The notes beneath the pieces are model-generated. The model was not told where the DNA came from, ran no database searches, and was given only the letters and a program-made list of their open reading frames with translations. Below, piece by piece: positions 8,914 through 18,441 of a stretch of DNA of 56,334 nucleotides (position 1 is its first letter; the number at the start of each line of letters is the position of its first letter). The translations under genes were made by a program, and so were the position numbers. Source of the DNA: Flavobacteriales bacterium (GTDB taxonomy: Bacteria; Bacteroidota; Bacteroidia; CAIKAF01). The stretch lies in assembly GCA_025055575.1 (NCBI GenBank), contig JANWWP010000026.1, positions 1 through 56,334 on the forward strand. Reading direction: 5' to 3'.

Positions 8914-9189
8914 TCAGGGCTTTTCATGATCGTGCAATACGTGACGGATTTTCATTCCCAAAATGGCCCCTGCAAAAACCAGTGTACAACTGTTAGCCAG
9001 AATGATAGGCCAGGACATGAGCAGAAATCCATACAAAAGCCAAAAAATGAGTCCGGTCACAAAAAGGGCGTACATCAGCAGGGAAATGCCTTCGGTGCTG
9101 CCTTGCCGAAGGCTTTTCAACGCCTGCGGCACAAAGGATAGGGTGGTGAGGAGGGCGCCCAGAAGTCCTGTATAATCTATGAAGGTCAT
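8914..9189 (-). CDS. SemiSWEET-type PQ-loop sugar transporter
   Basis: A 91-residue protein with three hydrophobic segments, the half-size unit that dimerises to make a bacterial SWEET sugar uniporter in the inner membrane. The PQ motif is visible in TTLSFVPQALKSL (residues about 16-28), with GISLLMYALF and an Asn in ILANSCTLVF in the third helix, as in SemiSWEET proteins. First gene of the unit with the short membrane peptide and the propeller. It faces away from lepA across a 166-nt gap. The substrate cannot be read from sequence. Confidence 0.9.
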   Translation of the reverse strand: MTFIDYTGLLGALLTTLSFVPQALKSLRQGSTEGISLLMYALFVTGLIFWLLYGFLLMSWPIILANSCTLVFAGAILGMKIRHVLHDHEKP

Positions 9190-9343
9190 GTTGTTGGAGG
9201 GCTAAAAATCCGAAGGAACGACAAATAATGGAATGACTAAAATTGCGATCGAAGGTACGTCCATGGCCTTGTTCAGTGGAACCTTCTGGTCACCATTTGA
9301 ATACAAATCTTTCCGGTACTCCAGACCAAGCCGCCGGCATGGT

Positions 9344-9351
9344 TAATTTTG
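9344..9351 (+). promoter_or_regulatory. Bacteroidota -7 element (TAATTTTG) before lepA
   Basis: A perfect TAnnTTTG match that ends only 4 nt before the lepA ATG. No TTG is present 19-21 nt upstream. If used, transcription would start at about the start codon. Confidence 0.4.
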
Positions 9352-9355
9352 AGGC

Positions 9356-11146
9356 ATGGATCACATCCGCAATTTCTGCATTATTGCCCACATAGATCAC
9401 GGAAAAAGCACCCTGGCCGACCGTCTGCTACAGGTGACTAAAACCGTGACCGAAAGGGAAATGCAGGACCAGGTGCTGGACGACATGGATTTGGAAAGGG
9501 AGCGGGGTATCACCATCAAAAGCAAAGCCATCCAGATGGAATACACCTATAAAGGGCAGACTTACATATTGAATTTGATTGATACCCCGGGCCACGTGGA
9601 CTTCAGCTATGAGGTATCGCGCAGCATTGCCGCCTGCGAAGGAGCTTTGCTGCTGGTGGATGCCACCCAGGGCATCCAGGCCCAGACCATCAGCAACCTG
9701 TATCTGGCTTTGGAACATGATCTGGAAATCATTCCTGTGCTCAATAAAATGGATCTTCCGTCGGCCATGCCCGAGGAGGTGAAAGACCAGATTGTGGATT
9801 TAATCGGCTGTCCCAGGTCGTCCATCATTCCTGCCAGTGGCAAAACAGGCCAAGGCGTGGAAGACATTCTGGCGGCCATCATTGAGCGGATCCCGCCCCC
9901 TCAGGGTGATCCGGACGCGCCATTACAGGCTTTGGTCTTTGACAGTGTGTATAACAGTTTTCGGGGTATCATCGCCTACTATCGCATTCTCAATGGTCGG
10001 CTGCGCAAAGGTGATAAAGTGCTGTTCATGTCCACAGGAAAGGATTATGTGGCCGATGAGGTGGGCACGCTCAAACTTCAGTTGCAACCTAAGGATGAGG
10101 TGAGCGCCGGCGACGTGGGATACATTGTTTCCGGAATCAAAAACGCGCGCGAGGTGCGCGTGGGGGATACCATCACCCATGCCGAAAAACCCTGTGATGC
10201 ACCCATCAAAGGTTTTGAAAATGTAAAACCCATGGTTTTTGCCGGTATTTATCCGGTGGACACCGATGATTTTGAGGAACTGCGCGCCTCCTTGGAAAAA
10301 TTGCAGCTCAACGACGCTTCGCTCACTTTCGAACCGGAAACTTCAGCCGCACTTGGATTTGGCTTCCGATGCGGTTTTTTGGGGATGCTGCACATGGAGA
10401 TCGTGCAAGAGCGGCTGGAAAGGGAATTCAACATGAATGTGATCACCACGGTGCCCAACGTCAGCTATATCGCCTATACCCGAAAAGGTGAGAAAATCAC
10501 CGTGAACACGCCCAGCGATATGCCCGACCCCACCCAGCTGGATCATATTGAAGAGCCTTTTATCAAAGCGCAGATCATCACCAAACCGGAATACATCGGC
10601 CCCATCATGTCGCTGTGCATGGACAAGCGCGGGATTATTAAAAACCAAAGCTATCTCACCACCGACCGGGTGGAGCTCATATTCGAGATGCCTCTCGCTG
10701 AAATTGTATTTGATTTTTACGATAAATTAAAAAGTATTTCCCGCGGCTATGCCTCCTTCGATTATCACATTATAGATTATCGTGAAAGCGATCTGGTGAA
10801 GTTAGATATTCTGTTGAACGGTGACCAGGTGGACGCCCTCAGCGCGCTGATCCACAGGAGCCGGGCCTACCACTTTGGCCGCCGGATGTGCGAGAAACTC
10901 AAGGAATTATTGCCCCGACAGCAATTTCAGATTGCCATTCAGGCAGCTATTGGTTCCAAAGTCATCGCCCGGGAGACCTTATCGGCGCTTCGCAAGGATG
11001 TGACGGCCAAGTGTTATGGCGGCGATATCAGCCGCAAGCGCAAATTACTGGAACGACAAAAGGAAGGCAAGAAGCGCATGCGCCAGATTGGCACTGTGGA
11101 GGTGCCCCAGCAGGCTTTTCTGGCTGTGTTAAAACTCAACCAGTGA
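9356..11146 (+). CDS. lepA: Elongation factor 4 (back-translocase GTPase)
   Basis: 596 residues, full family length. It is a ribosome-associated GTPase that acts in ribosome biogenesis and back-translocation. GTP-binding motifs in order are AHIDHGKST (11-19), the switch [16 protein letters not shown], and NKMD; later come the EF-G-like domains and the LepA-specific C-terminus with [16 protein letters not shown], a conserved basic motif. The start is the ATG at 9356 giving [19 protein letters not shown], the usual N-terminus. It stands alone between divergent SemiSWEET and convergent GH13 genes. Confidence 0.98.
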   Translation: MDHIRNFCIIAHIDHGKSTLADRLLQVTKTVTEREMQDQVLDDMDLERERGITIKSKAIQMEYTYKGQTYILNLIDTPGHVDFSYEVSRSIAACEGALLLVDATQGIQAQTISNLYLALEHDLEIIPVLNKMDLPSAMPEEVKDQIVDLIGCPRSSIIPASGKTGQGVEDILAAIIERIPPPQGDPDAPLQALVFDSVYNSFRGIIAYYRILNGRLRKGDKVLFMSTGKDYVADEVGTLKLQLQPKDEVSAGDVGYIVSGIKNAREVRVGDTITHAEKPCDAPIKGFENVKPMVFAGIYPVDTDDFEELRASLEKLQLNDASLTFEPETSAALGFGFRCGFLGMLHMEIVQERLEREFNMNVITTVPNVSYIAYTRKGEKITVNTPSDMPDPTQLDHIEEPFIKAQIITKPEYIGPIMSLCMDKRGIIKNQSYLTTDRVELIFEMPLAEIVFDFYDKLKSISRGYASFDYHIIDYRESDLVKLDILLNGDQVDALSALIHRSRAYHFGRRMCEKLKELLPRQQFQIAIQAAIGSKVIARETLSALRKDVTAKCYGGDISRKRKLLERQKEGKKRMRQIGTVEVPQQAFLAVLKLNQ

Positions 11147-11188
11147 TTAATAATTAAAGTCCGGAATGAATTAGATCGATGCCCGGGC

Positions 11189-12775
11189 TTATAACCAGGC
11201 CACTGCATAGCCTTCTATTCTTAGGCGGGCACCTGTAGCCGGATGAATAAATGTCCTAGGGCGGCGGCTGAAATTCAGCACCGCATTTCCCAGAAAAAGA
11301 AGAGGCCCCTCACGCCGGACGTCTTGCACTTTCTGAGGTTGGCGGACGCACAGAAGATGGCGGAAGTGATGGAGGAGCGAAGCGCTGTCCTGCATCGCAG
11401 CTTCCACATTCTTTTCTGGAAAATCCGGATTCACCGGCAGCCAGGTGGCCGCTGCACAGCTGAACCCGGCGTGAGGTCCCGCGTGCCATTGCATAGGCGT
11501 GCGCACCTCGTCGCGGTTCAAGGTTTCTCCGGCCACATGTGCCAGCCACCGTGGCACCCGTACCATGTGAGGTAGGGGATCCAGGGCCTTTTTGTAAGGA
11601 AGCCGGCCATCCACCATGCCAATTTCCTCGCCATAATACACGCAAGGTACCCCGCGGGCCAACATCTGCACGGTATGCACCAGCCGCACACGGCGCAGAT
11701 CGCCGCCCAGACGTGTGGCACAGCGCCTTCGGTCGTGATTGCTGAAAACATACACGGGGCTCAGGGGGCTTGGAAAAATTTTTTCCATGTGAAGCACCAA
11801 CCTTTCAAAATATCGGGCCGTGCATCGAAAACGGAGCATTCCGAAGCAAAAGGCGTGCGTCAGGCGAGGGGTGATGGAATCCCCCAAAAAGAGGCGGGAA
11901 GTGGTGCAGGGGCCATCGATTTCGCCCAACAGCATTTTGGGTCCATACCTCTCGCACAGGTGGCGCAGTTCAGCCGCAAACTCCAAGGTTTCTGGCTGAT
12001 TTAATGTAAAGCGCGGCCTGTGGAAGGCGCGCACCGGATTCAGGCTGAACGGATTTGGGCGCCCTAAACTGTCTTCATATAAATAATTAAAAAGGTCCAG
12101 CCGGAAGCCATCTACGCCTTTTTCCAGCCAGAACTGGGCCACCTGCAGCATGGCCTCCCGCACCCGCGGATTTCTGTAGTTCAGGTCCGGCTGAAAGGGA
12201 AGAAAGGCTGCATAATAAAATTGCTTCCGAACCGGGTGGTAGTGCCAGGCGCTCCCGCGTACCGCACTGCGCCAGTTGTTGGGTTGGTCGCGCCAAACGT
12301 AAAAATCCTGGAGAGGGCCTCGCTCCTGCGGGGATCTTTTTAAGTCTTCCTGAAACCACGGGTGTTCGATGCTGGTGTGGTTAAGCACCAAGTCCAGAAT
12401 GATTTTCATGCCCCGGCGGTGCACCTGCCTGATTAATTCTTCAATGTCTTGCATCGTTCCATATTCAGGCGCTACAGTGTAATAATCTGTGATGTCGTAA
12501 CCAAAATCCTGCTGGGGCGAGGCAAAAAAGGGCGAAAGCCAAAGGGTTTCAAAGCCCAGATTGCGGATATAATCCAGCTTTTGAAGGATGCCCTGAATAT
12601 CTCCTATCCCGTCGCCGTCCGAGTCATAATAAGACCGCGGGTAAATCTGATAAAGGGTGGTGCGCTGATACCAGGGCAGCGATTGGCCAAAGACCGAAGA
12701 CGCACAACATAAAAAATGGCAAAATGAAAAGTAAATAATCAGAATGTTGAAATAAAATCTCCCAATGAATCTCAT
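11189..12775 (-). CDS. Secreted GH13 alpha-glucosidase / alpha-amylase family enzyme
   Basis: 528 residues when started at ATG 12775, which gives an N-terminal signal peptide (cleavage near VFG-QS). The longer open frame upstream crosses the divergent gene and is not protein-like. The TIM-barrel motifs are complete: YQIYPRSYYDSDGDGIGD (residues 42-59, with the calcium loop), region I DLVLNH (Asp128 to His133), region II GFRLDLF with nucleophile Asp227, region III GEI with acid/base Glu285, region IV SNHD with Asp348. YYGEEIGM and RTPMQW are typical of oligo-1,6-glucosidase and trehalose-synthase-like members. It probably cuts alpha-glucosidic sugars in the periplasm or outside. No Sus-type transport genes lie near. 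Confidence 0.92.
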   Translation of the reverse strand: MRFIGRFYFNILIIYFSFCHFLCCASSVFGQSLPWYQRTTLYQIYPRSYYDSDGDGIGDIQGILQKLDYIRNLGFETLWLSPFFASPQQDFGYDITDYYTVAPEYGTMQDIEELIRQVHRRGMKIILDLVLNHTSIEHPWFQEDLKRSPQERGPLQDFYVWRDQPNNWRSAVRGSAWHYHPVRKQFYYAAFLPFQPDLNYRNPRVREAMLQVAQFWLEKGVDGFRLDLFNYLYEDSLGRPNPFSLNPVRAFHRPRFTLNQPETLEFAAELRHLCERYGPKMLLGEIDGPCTTSRLFLGDSITPRLTHAFCFGMLRFRCTARYFERLVLHMEKIFPSPLSPVYVFSNHDRRRCATRLGGDLRRVRLVHTVQMLARGVPCVYYGEEIGMVDGRLPYKKALDPLPHMVRVPRWLAHVAGETLNRDEVRTPMQWHAGPHAGFSCAAATWLPVNPDFPEKNVEAAMQDSASLLHHFRHLLCVRQPQKVQDVRREGPLLFLGNAVLNFSRRPRTFIHPATGARLRIEGYAVAWL

Positions 12776-12854
12776 CTTTATCAAAAAACATAATTTTGAG
12801 CTCATATTAAATCTCTTTGAAACCCCTTTTCGTTGTAAAATTATCCTATCCATT

Positions 12855-13499
12855 ATGAGCGACCAACACAAATGTTCCACCATGAAGGGCAGCCTGAGGG
12901 ATGTTTTGCTTTTCATTTTTTTCGGACTTCTGGTAATGGCAGGAGCCGGCCTGTTTGTCATTATGTACGAACTCGACCCCAGGGTGATGATGTTTGTGCT
13001 GGGAGCTGTGATGGTTGGCTTTTTGGTGGCTTTAGGTATCTCACAGCGAAAATATTCCTCCTCGGCTCTGGAAGTGGGAGAAATGGAAATCAAGTTTTTT
13101 GACGGTTCGGGTCGGCATAAATTTTCATTGGCTTTTGATGAAATAGTATCCGTGAAACCGGAACATTTTTCCCCGGAATTTCCTATTAAAATCATTGTAC
13201 GACGGAAAGACAATTCTATTTTTTCGATATTCACAACCGAAGAAGCTTATCAGAGTATTGAAGAAAAATTGCGGAACCGGCCGGTTCTGGATAATAAAGG
13301 TTTGCAAAAAATTCCCATGTTCATGCATTTTCTTTTCGTATTTTTTGTTTTAATTTTTATTTTATTGGGGTATGCCCACATTATTGAAAAAAAACCATAT
13401 AAATTTCGCGAAATTTGGTATGGTCTTATTGGTTTTGGTTTTATTATATATTATGTGACATTAACTCATAAATTAAGAAACAAAGAAAATGATAATTGA
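12855..13499 (+). CDS. Small membrane protein with PH-like central domain
   Basis: 214 residues from ATG 12855 (the further upstream start would overlap the GH13 gene on the other strand). Two hydrophobic segments at residues about 15-60 are followed by a soluble stretch with alternating beta-strand character (EVGEMEIKFFDGSG, DEIVSVKPEHF, IKIIVRRKDNSIFSIF) and a helix (TEEAYQSIEEKLRNRP), then two more membrane segments. The layout resembles bacterial PH-domain membrane proteins, but no specific family is recognised. Divergent from the GH13 gene with 79 nt between the starts. Confidence 0.7.
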   Translation: MSDQHKCSTMKGSLRDVLLFIFFGLLVMAGAGLFVIMYELDPRVMMFVLGAVMVGFLVALGISQRKYSSSALEVGEMEIKFFDGSGRHKFSLAFDEIVSVKPEHFSPEFPIKIIVRRKDNSIFSIFTTEEAYQSIEEKLRNRPVLDNKGLQKIPMFMHFLFVFFVLIFILLGYAHIIEKKPYKFREIWYGLIGFGFIIYYVTLTHKLRNKENDN

Positions 13500-13578
13500 A
13501 TTTTTATAATGGATTTCCATGTTTTTTCTTTTTAAAAATCCTGGTGAGTAAAATTTTTTTTCTGTTTACTTGATTTTA

Positions 13579-13621
13579 CCATTCATTTTTCGGGCTGAGA
13601 ACTTTTTTCCATAATGAATGG
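13579..13621. repeat. 9-bp inverted repeat in the gap before the acyltransferase gene
   Basis: CCATTCATT (13579-13587) and AATGAATGG (13613-13621) are perfectly inverted around a 25-nt spacer. The 207-nt gap is A+T-rich. It could be an operator or a weak hairpin; nothing else supports either. Confidence 0.35.
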
Positions 13622-13692
13622 ATAGAATTCCGCGGGTTAGAGTTGTTAATAACTAACCTTTTAAAAGCCGTGCGGCCTAATTTCGTAAAACC

Positions 13693-13700
13693 TAATTTTG
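13693..13700 (+). promoter_or_regulatory. Bacteroidota -7 element (TAATTTTG) before acyltransferase gene
   Basis: A perfect TAnnTTTG match whose last base is 6 nt before the ATG at 13707. No recognisable -33 TTG is seen at the proper spacing. Confidence 0.4.
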
Positions 13701-13706
13701 ATTTCC

Positions 13707-14546
13707 ATGTTACGCCGGTTAGTCCATGGGATATCCCGGCTGCCTTGGGGTTTCCTTAAGGGCTTAGCGTGGGTTTTAGCTGGTGTGCTCACGTATGTGG
13801 TGCGGTACCGGGCTGGGGTGGTACGCGACAATCTGGCCCGATGTTTTCCGCATCATCCGGAGGCCTGGCGAAAAAAAGTGGCACATGACTTCTACAAGCA
13901 TTTTGCAATGGTCCTAGTAGAAAGCCTTAAAACACTCAGCATGAAAAAAGAAGATCTTATTCGAAGAGTGCTGGTGGACAATCCGGAATTTTTCAAAAAC
14001 TTTCGGGATAAGGGTGTTTCCGGCCTTTTGCTGGGCGCCCATATGGGCAACTGGGAGTGGGCCGGTATTCGGGGCAGCCACCTGACCGGTATGACCAACC
14101 TGGCTGTGTATTTTCATTTAAAAAATCCTGAAGCCGACCAGGTGATGAACAAAACCCGGCGTCGCTTGTCTAATGTGGGTTTTGTGGTGAGTCCTAAGAA
14201 CCTCTATAAAACGCTCCTTCAGGCGCCCAAACCTTGCTGGACCTACATCATCGCAGACCAAAGCCCTGACCGGGAGCACCACGTCAGGACCCTCTTCCTG
14301 GGTCAGGATACCGCTTTCTATGACGGCCCGCCCCGCCTAGCCCGACGTTTGAATTTGGCCGTGGCTTATGTGCACGCCCAACGGTTGGGTTTTGGCCGGC
14401 ATAAAATCCGATTTGAGCTGCTCGCAGAAGATGTTTCTTCCTTGACCGACCAGGAGGTGATGGCCCGGTTTGCCCAGCGGTTGGAAAACGACATCCGGCA
14501 ACATCCGGAGCAGTGGTTATGGAGCCATAGGAGGTGGAAATTTTAA
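13707..14546 (+). CDS. LpxL/HtrB-type lysophospholipid or lipid A acyltransferase
   Basis: 279 residues. Membrane-associated acyltransferase that adds a secondary acyl chain to lipid A or a related lipid on the inner face of the inner membrane. The HX4E catalytic motif is in GAHMGNWEW (His112, Glu117). Other family marks are RYRAGVVRDNLARCFP near the N-terminus, IIADQSPDR and a C-terminal HPEQWLWSHRRWK. The ATG at 13707 is chosen over the TTG at 13698. It is followed after 4 nt by the SDR39U1 gene, so the two probably share one transcript. Bacteroidota often have this single late acyltransferase; the exact acceptor is not known. Confidence 0.9.
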   Translation: MLRRLVHGISRLPWGFLKGLAWVLAGVLTYVVRYRAGVVRDNLARCFPHHPEAWRKKVAHDFYKHFAMVLVESLKTLSMKKEDLIRRVLVDNPEFFKNFRDKGVSGLLLGAHMGNWEWAGIRGSHLTGMTNLAVYFHLKNPEADQVMNKTRRRLSNVGFVVSPKNLYKTLLQAPKPCWTYIIADQSPDREHHVRTLFLGQDTAFYDGPPRLARRLNLAVAYVHAQRLGFGRHKIRFELLAEDVSSLTDQEVMARFAQRLENDIRQHPEQWLWSHRRWKF

Positions 14547-14550
14547 TTTT

Positions 14551-15468
14551 ATGAGGATATTGATTGCCGGCGGTTCCGGTCTGGTAGGCCGGGCTTTAAT
14601 CCGCAAAATACGTCAGGAATCGTTTTGGGAAGTGGCTGTGCTCACCAGAAATCCTTCAGCAGGGCTGGCAGATGTCAGAAAGTTTTACTGGAATCCGGCA
14701 TCGGGCGAATGGGACCCGGCTCTCTCAGAATGGCCCGCCGATGCTTTGGTCAATCTGGCCGGTGAGAATGTGGGCGCGGGCTCCTGGACCCCAGCGCGCC
14801 GCGCGGTTTTGCTGCAAAGCCGGCTGGAGGCATTGGACACCCTGGCCCGCCTGGCGGGCGTCTGGTCCCGTCGGCCTCGCGTGATTTCTATGTCCGCATC
14901 CGGCTACTACGGACATGTGCCGGGAACTCAACTGGTTTCTGAAACCCATCCGCCGGGAAAGGATTTTCTGGCGCATGTGTGTGTGGCATGGGAATCCAAG
15001 GCCTTTGAACTTTTTGGCAACCCGGAACACCATCTTCTCATTTTCAGGCTGGGCGTCGTGCTGGATTCCCAGGAAGGGGCTTTGCCCCGGATGCTCCAAC
15101 CGGTACGCTTTGCTTTTGGCCAGCCTCTAGGTTGTGGTCGCCAAAGGATACCTTGGATCCATATTGAAGATGTCGCGAACAGTCTTTTGATGGCTTTGAA
15201 GCGGCCTGAAATTCAAGGAGTATTCAACCTGGCGGCCCCGGAATCGGTGTCGAATGCAGAATTTATTAAGACTTTGTGTCAGGCTGCCGGCCGCTTCTTC
15301 GTTCCCATCCCCGTGCCGGCCATCGCTCTGCGTCTGCTATTGGGCGACCAGGCCGATCTTATCCTCAAAGGTGTAGCGATGGACATAACCCGGTGGTCCG
15401 AGACCGGTTTTCGATTTGCGTATCCCAACCTACGTCCAGCTTTAAACCATTTGATTTCAAATTCATAA
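14551..15468 (+). CDS. TIGR01777/SDR39U1-type NAD(P)-dependent epimerase-like protein
   Basis: 305 residues beginning MRILIAGGSGLVGRAL, a classic Rossmann GxxGxxG nucleotide-binding loop. Further marks of the TIGR01777 (YfcH-like) group are ADALVNLAGENVG, SRLEALDTL, SMSASGYYG (with the active-site Tyr), FRLGVVLD and the C-terminal DUF1731-like tail with ALRLLLGDQADLILKG. It starts 4 nt after the acyltransferase gene, and the sequence AGGAGGTGG lies about 12 nt upstream, inside the end of that gene. The substrate of this group is not established. Confidence 0.93.
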   Translation: MRILIAGGSGLVGRALIRKIRQESFWEVAVLTRNPSAGLADVRKFYWNPASGEWDPALSEWPADALVNLAGENVGAGSWTPARRAVLLQSRLEALDTLARLAGVWSRRPRVISMSASGYYGHVPGTQLVSETHPPGKDFLAHVCVAWESKAFELFGNPEHHLLIFRLGVVLDSQEGALPRMLQPVRFAFGQPLGCGRQRIPWIHIEDVANSLLMALKRPEIQGVFNLAAPESVSNAEFIKTLCQAAGRFFVPIPVPAIALRLLLGDQADLILKGVAMDITRWSETGFRFAYPNLRPALNHLISNS

Positions 15469-15513
15469 AACACTTGGAGGCGTTAATTTCATGAAACCTC
15501 TATACTAACATTC

Positions 15514-15521
15514 TACTTTTG
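15514..15521 (+). promoter_or_regulatory. Bacteroidota -7 element (TACTTTTG) before gcvP
   Basis: A perfect TAnnTTTG match ending 9 nt before the gcvP ATG at 15531. The upstream TTG at 15474 is too far away, at 37 nt. Confidence 0.4.
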
Positions 15522-15530
15522 CCCTTCAAT

Positions 15531-18404
15531 ATGCACCCTCATAGTTTTCTACATCGCCACATCGGCCCTTCGGAGCAGGAAATTTCCGACATGCTGGCTC
15601 AGTTGGGTTACGATAGTTTAGATGCGCTGATGGACGCCGTTATTCCACAGGATATTCGCCGCTCGGAGCCGCTACGGGTACCAGAAGCCATGACAGAGCA
15701 CGCGTATTTAATGCATATGCGGCAACTTGCAGCCCAGAATAAGGCGCACAAAAACTTTATTGGTCAGGGCTATTACGGGACCATTACCCCACCTGTCATT
15801 CAGCGTAACATGCTGGAAAGCCCCTATTGGTATACGGCCTACACACCCTATCAGGCAGAAATTTCTCAAGGTCGGATGGAAAGTCTGCTCAACTTTCAGA
15901 CCCTGGTCTCCGACCTCACGGGACTGCCCCTGGCCAACGCTTCTCTTCTGGATGAAGCTACGGCAGCCGCCGAGGCGATGACCATGCTTCTGGCTGTGCA
16001 GGGACGTCGGGAGGGCCTGGCCCCCAAATTTTTTGTGGATCAGGATGTGTATCCCCAGACCCTGTCGGTGCTGAAAACCCGTGCGGTGCCCCTGGGCATT
16101 GAGATTGTGACGGGCGATGCCGGAGATTTTGAGGGCGGGGAAGGTTTTTTTGCCGTGCTCATTCAATATCCAAGCTCCACAGGGGCTGTACGCGATTGGC
16201 GGGCTAAGGTTCAAAGCTGGAAATCTTCCGGGCTGCGCGTGGCCGTGGCCACCGACCTGCTTGCCCTCACCTTGCTGGAGGCTCCGGGCGCCTGGGGCGC
16301 GGATGTGGCTTTTGGCAGCGCCCAACGCCTGGGCGTGCCTATGGGATTTGGCGGACCCCACGCCGCGTTTTTCGGCGCGGCCGACGATTGCCGCCGGTTT
16401 ATGCCAGGCCGTATCATCGGCGTTTCCCTGGATGCAGAAGGCCGGCCGGCACTCCGAATGGCGCTCCAGACCCGTGAACAGCACATCCGTCGGGATAAAG
16501 CCACCTCCAATATTTGTACGGCTCAGGCTCTATTGGCCAATATGGCGGCCATGTATGCGGTGTATCACGGCCCGGAAGGTCTCAGGAAGATCGCCACGCA
16601 AGTGCATCACCTGGCGCAGCGTGCGTATCAAAAACTCCGCCAGGCCGGCGTGCGTGTTGTGAACGCCACTTTCTTTGATACTCTCACCTTGGAGTATCCT
16701 GATATTCAATCTCTTCGTAAGAGGGCCGAACAGGAAAAAATCAACATCTATTACCGGAATGATGGCCGCATCTCCTTCAGTTTTGATGAAACTCACACGG
16801 CAGCCGATGTGGATTTGATTGTTGGGTTATTGGCTCCTCAAAGCGGAGACACCAATTTTCCGGATTTTTCGGAATCGAATGGCCTTATGGCCATACCGGC
16901 CGGGGTTCAAAGGCATACACCTTTCCTCACCCACCCTGTGTTCAACACCCACCACAGCGAAACCGAGCTGATGCGCTATATCAGCGGTTTAGAACGCAAG
17001 GACATTGGGCTCAATTTTTCCATGATTTCCCTCGGTTCTTGCACCATGAAATTGAACGCCGCGGCTGAAATGATGCCCATCAGCTGGCCCGAGTTTGCCG
17101 CGGTGCATCCTTTCACACCGGAGGAACAAGTGCCCGGTTACATGGCCATTATCCGGGATTTGGAAAATTGGCTGGCCGACATCACAGGCTTTGATGCTGT
17201 TTCCCTTCAGCCCAATTCCGGCGCGCAGGGAGAATACGCCGGCTTGTTGGCCATTCGTTCGTATCTGGAAAGCATAGGCCAGGGTCACAGGCGCGTGGCG
17301 CTGATCCCCTCTTCGGCCCATGGCACCAATCCGGCCAGCGCCGTCATGGCCGGATTGGAGGTGGTGGTGGTGTCCTGTGACGACCGCGGTAACATCCGTG
17401 TGGACGACGTGGAAGCCAAAGCCCAGCAATTTCAGGACAAACTGGCCTGTCTCATGGTCACCTATCCCTCCACGCATGGCGTGTATGAAAAAGACATCCG
17501 CCGCATCACAGAGATGGTGCACAAGTATGGAGGGCAGGTCTATATGGATGGGGCCAACATGAACGCCCAGGTGGGGCTCACGGCCCCGGCGCTGATTGGA
17601 GCCGATGTGTGCCATTTGAATTTGCATAAGACTTTTGCCATACCCCACGGGGGGGGCGGGCCCGGCATGGGACCCATCGGGGTGCGCCGGCATCTGGCGC
17701 CGTTCCTCCCTGGTCATTTTTTAAAAGGCCGCGATCAGAACGCCGTGGCGGCCACACCCTACGGCAGTGCCTTAATACTTCTCATTTCCTATGGCTACAT
17801 CCGCCTGCTGGGACCGGAAGGTCTTAAAAAAGCTTCTGAAGTGGCCATCCTGAATGCGAACTACTTGAAACACCTACTTCAGAAAGCTTTTCCCCCGTTG
17901 TATTCGGCCGAAAACGGGACCGTAGCCCATGAATTCATCATGGATTGCCGCGATTTCAAACGCAGCGCCGGGGTGGAAGTGGCCGATATCGCCAAGCGCC
18001 TTATGGATTATGGCTTCCATGCCCCCACCGTTTCTTTTCCGGTGGCGGGAACACTCATGGTGGAGCCCACCGAATCTGAATCGCGCGCAGAATTGGACCG
18101 TTTTGCCGAGGTGATGATCGCCATTCGGGAAGAAATCCGCGCCGTGGAAGAAGGCCGCTGGCCCCGCGACAACAACCCACTGAAGCATGCCCCTCATACG
18201 GCTTCCGTGGTGGCCTCCGATACCTGGGACCGACCCTACAGCCGGAGGCAGGCGGTGTTTCCGTTGTCCTGGGTAGAAGCCCATAAATTCTGGCCGCCCG
18301 TGAGCCGTGTGAACGACGCCCATGGCGACCGCCATCTCGTTTGCACCTGTCCCCCCTTGACAGCCTACGAAGAACAGGCCGTGCCTTTGGAGAATATTAA
18401 ATAA
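15531..18404 (+). CDS. gcvP: Glycine dehydrogenase (decarboxylating), P-protein of the glycine cleavage system
   Basis: 957 residues, the fused single-chain form that joins the P1 and P2 halves. It decarboxylates glycine on PLP and passes aminomethyl to the lipoyl H-protein. N-terminal RHIGPSEQEI, then YYGTITPPVIQRNMLE and SLLDEATAAAEAM in the first half; the second half has LGSCTMKLNAA and the PLP lysine, Lys700, in HLNLHKTFAIPHGGGGPGMG. The glycine-rich loop and the C-terminal FPLSWVEAHKFWP are intact. ATG 15531 is preferred to the TTG four codons upstream. No gcvT or gcvH is in the window. Confidence 0.98.
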   Translation: MHPHSFLHRHIGPSEQEISDMLAQLGYDSLDALMDAVIPQDIRRSEPLRVPEAMTEHAYLMHMRQLAAQNKAHKNFIGQGYYGTITPPVIQRNMLESPYWYTAYTPYQAEISQGRMESLLNFQTLVSDLTGLPLANASLLDEATAAAEAMTMLLAVQGRREGLAPKFFVDQDVYPQTLSVLKTRAVPLGIEIVTGDAGDFEGGEGFFAVLIQYPSSTGAVRDWRAKVQSWKSSGLRVAVATDLLALTLLEAPGAWGADVAFGSAQRLGVPMGFGGPHAAFFGAADDCRRFMPGRIIGVSLDAEGRPALRMALQTREQHIRRDKATSNICTAQALLANMAAMYAVYHGPEGLRKIATQVHHLAQRAYQKLRQAGVRVVNATFFDTLTLEYPDIQSLRKRAEQEKINIYYRNDGRISFSFDETHTAADVDLIVGLLAPQSGDTNFPDFSESNGLMAIPAGVQRHTPFLTHPVFNTHHSETELMRYISGLERKDIGLNFSMISLGSCTMKLNAAAEMMPISWPEFAAVHPFTPEEQVPGYMAIIRDLENWLADITGFDAVSLQPNSGAQGEYAGLLAIRSYLESIGQGHRRVALIPSSAHGTNPASAVMAGLEVVVVSCDDRGNIRVDDVEAKAQQFQDKLACLMVTYPSTHGVYEKDIRRITEMVHKYGGQVYMDGANMNAQVGLTAPALIGADVCHLNLHKTFAIPHGGGGPGMGPIGVRRHLAPFLPGHFLKGRDQNAVAATPYGSALILLISYGYIRLLGPEGLKKASEVAILNANYLKHLLQKAFPPLYSAENGTVAHEFIMDCRDFKRSAGVEVADIAKRLMDYGFHAPTVSFPVAGTLMVEPTESESRAELDRFAEVMIAIREEIRAVEEGRWPRDNNPLKHAPHTASVVASDTWDRPYSRRQAVFPLSWVEAHKFWPPVSRVNDAHGDRHLVCTCPPLTAYEEQAVPLENIK

Positions 18405-18417
18405 ATCTTTAACTTTG
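18386..18417 (+). promoter_or_regulatory. Complete Bacteroidota promoter: TTTG - 20 nt - TAACTTTG
   Basis: TTTG at 18386-18389 and TAACTTTG at 18410-18417 with a 20-nt spacer match the Bacteroidota sigma factor consensus exactly. It overlaps the end of gcvP and lies 24 nt before the ATG of the sorting-domain protein at 18442. Confidence 0.75.
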
Positions 18418-18441
18418 TACAACCAAATCTTTAATTGTCAC

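Noticed and set aside
12776-13234. N-terminal extension of the GH13 frame
   Set aside because: It would overlap the divergent membrane protein gene by nearly 400 nt and lacks protein-like composition; the signal peptide begins at 12775.
13512-13711. Twelve-base direct repeat GATTTCCATGTT at 13512 and 13700
   Set aside because: Short, only two copies in A+T-rich DNA, and the second covers a start codon; probably chance.
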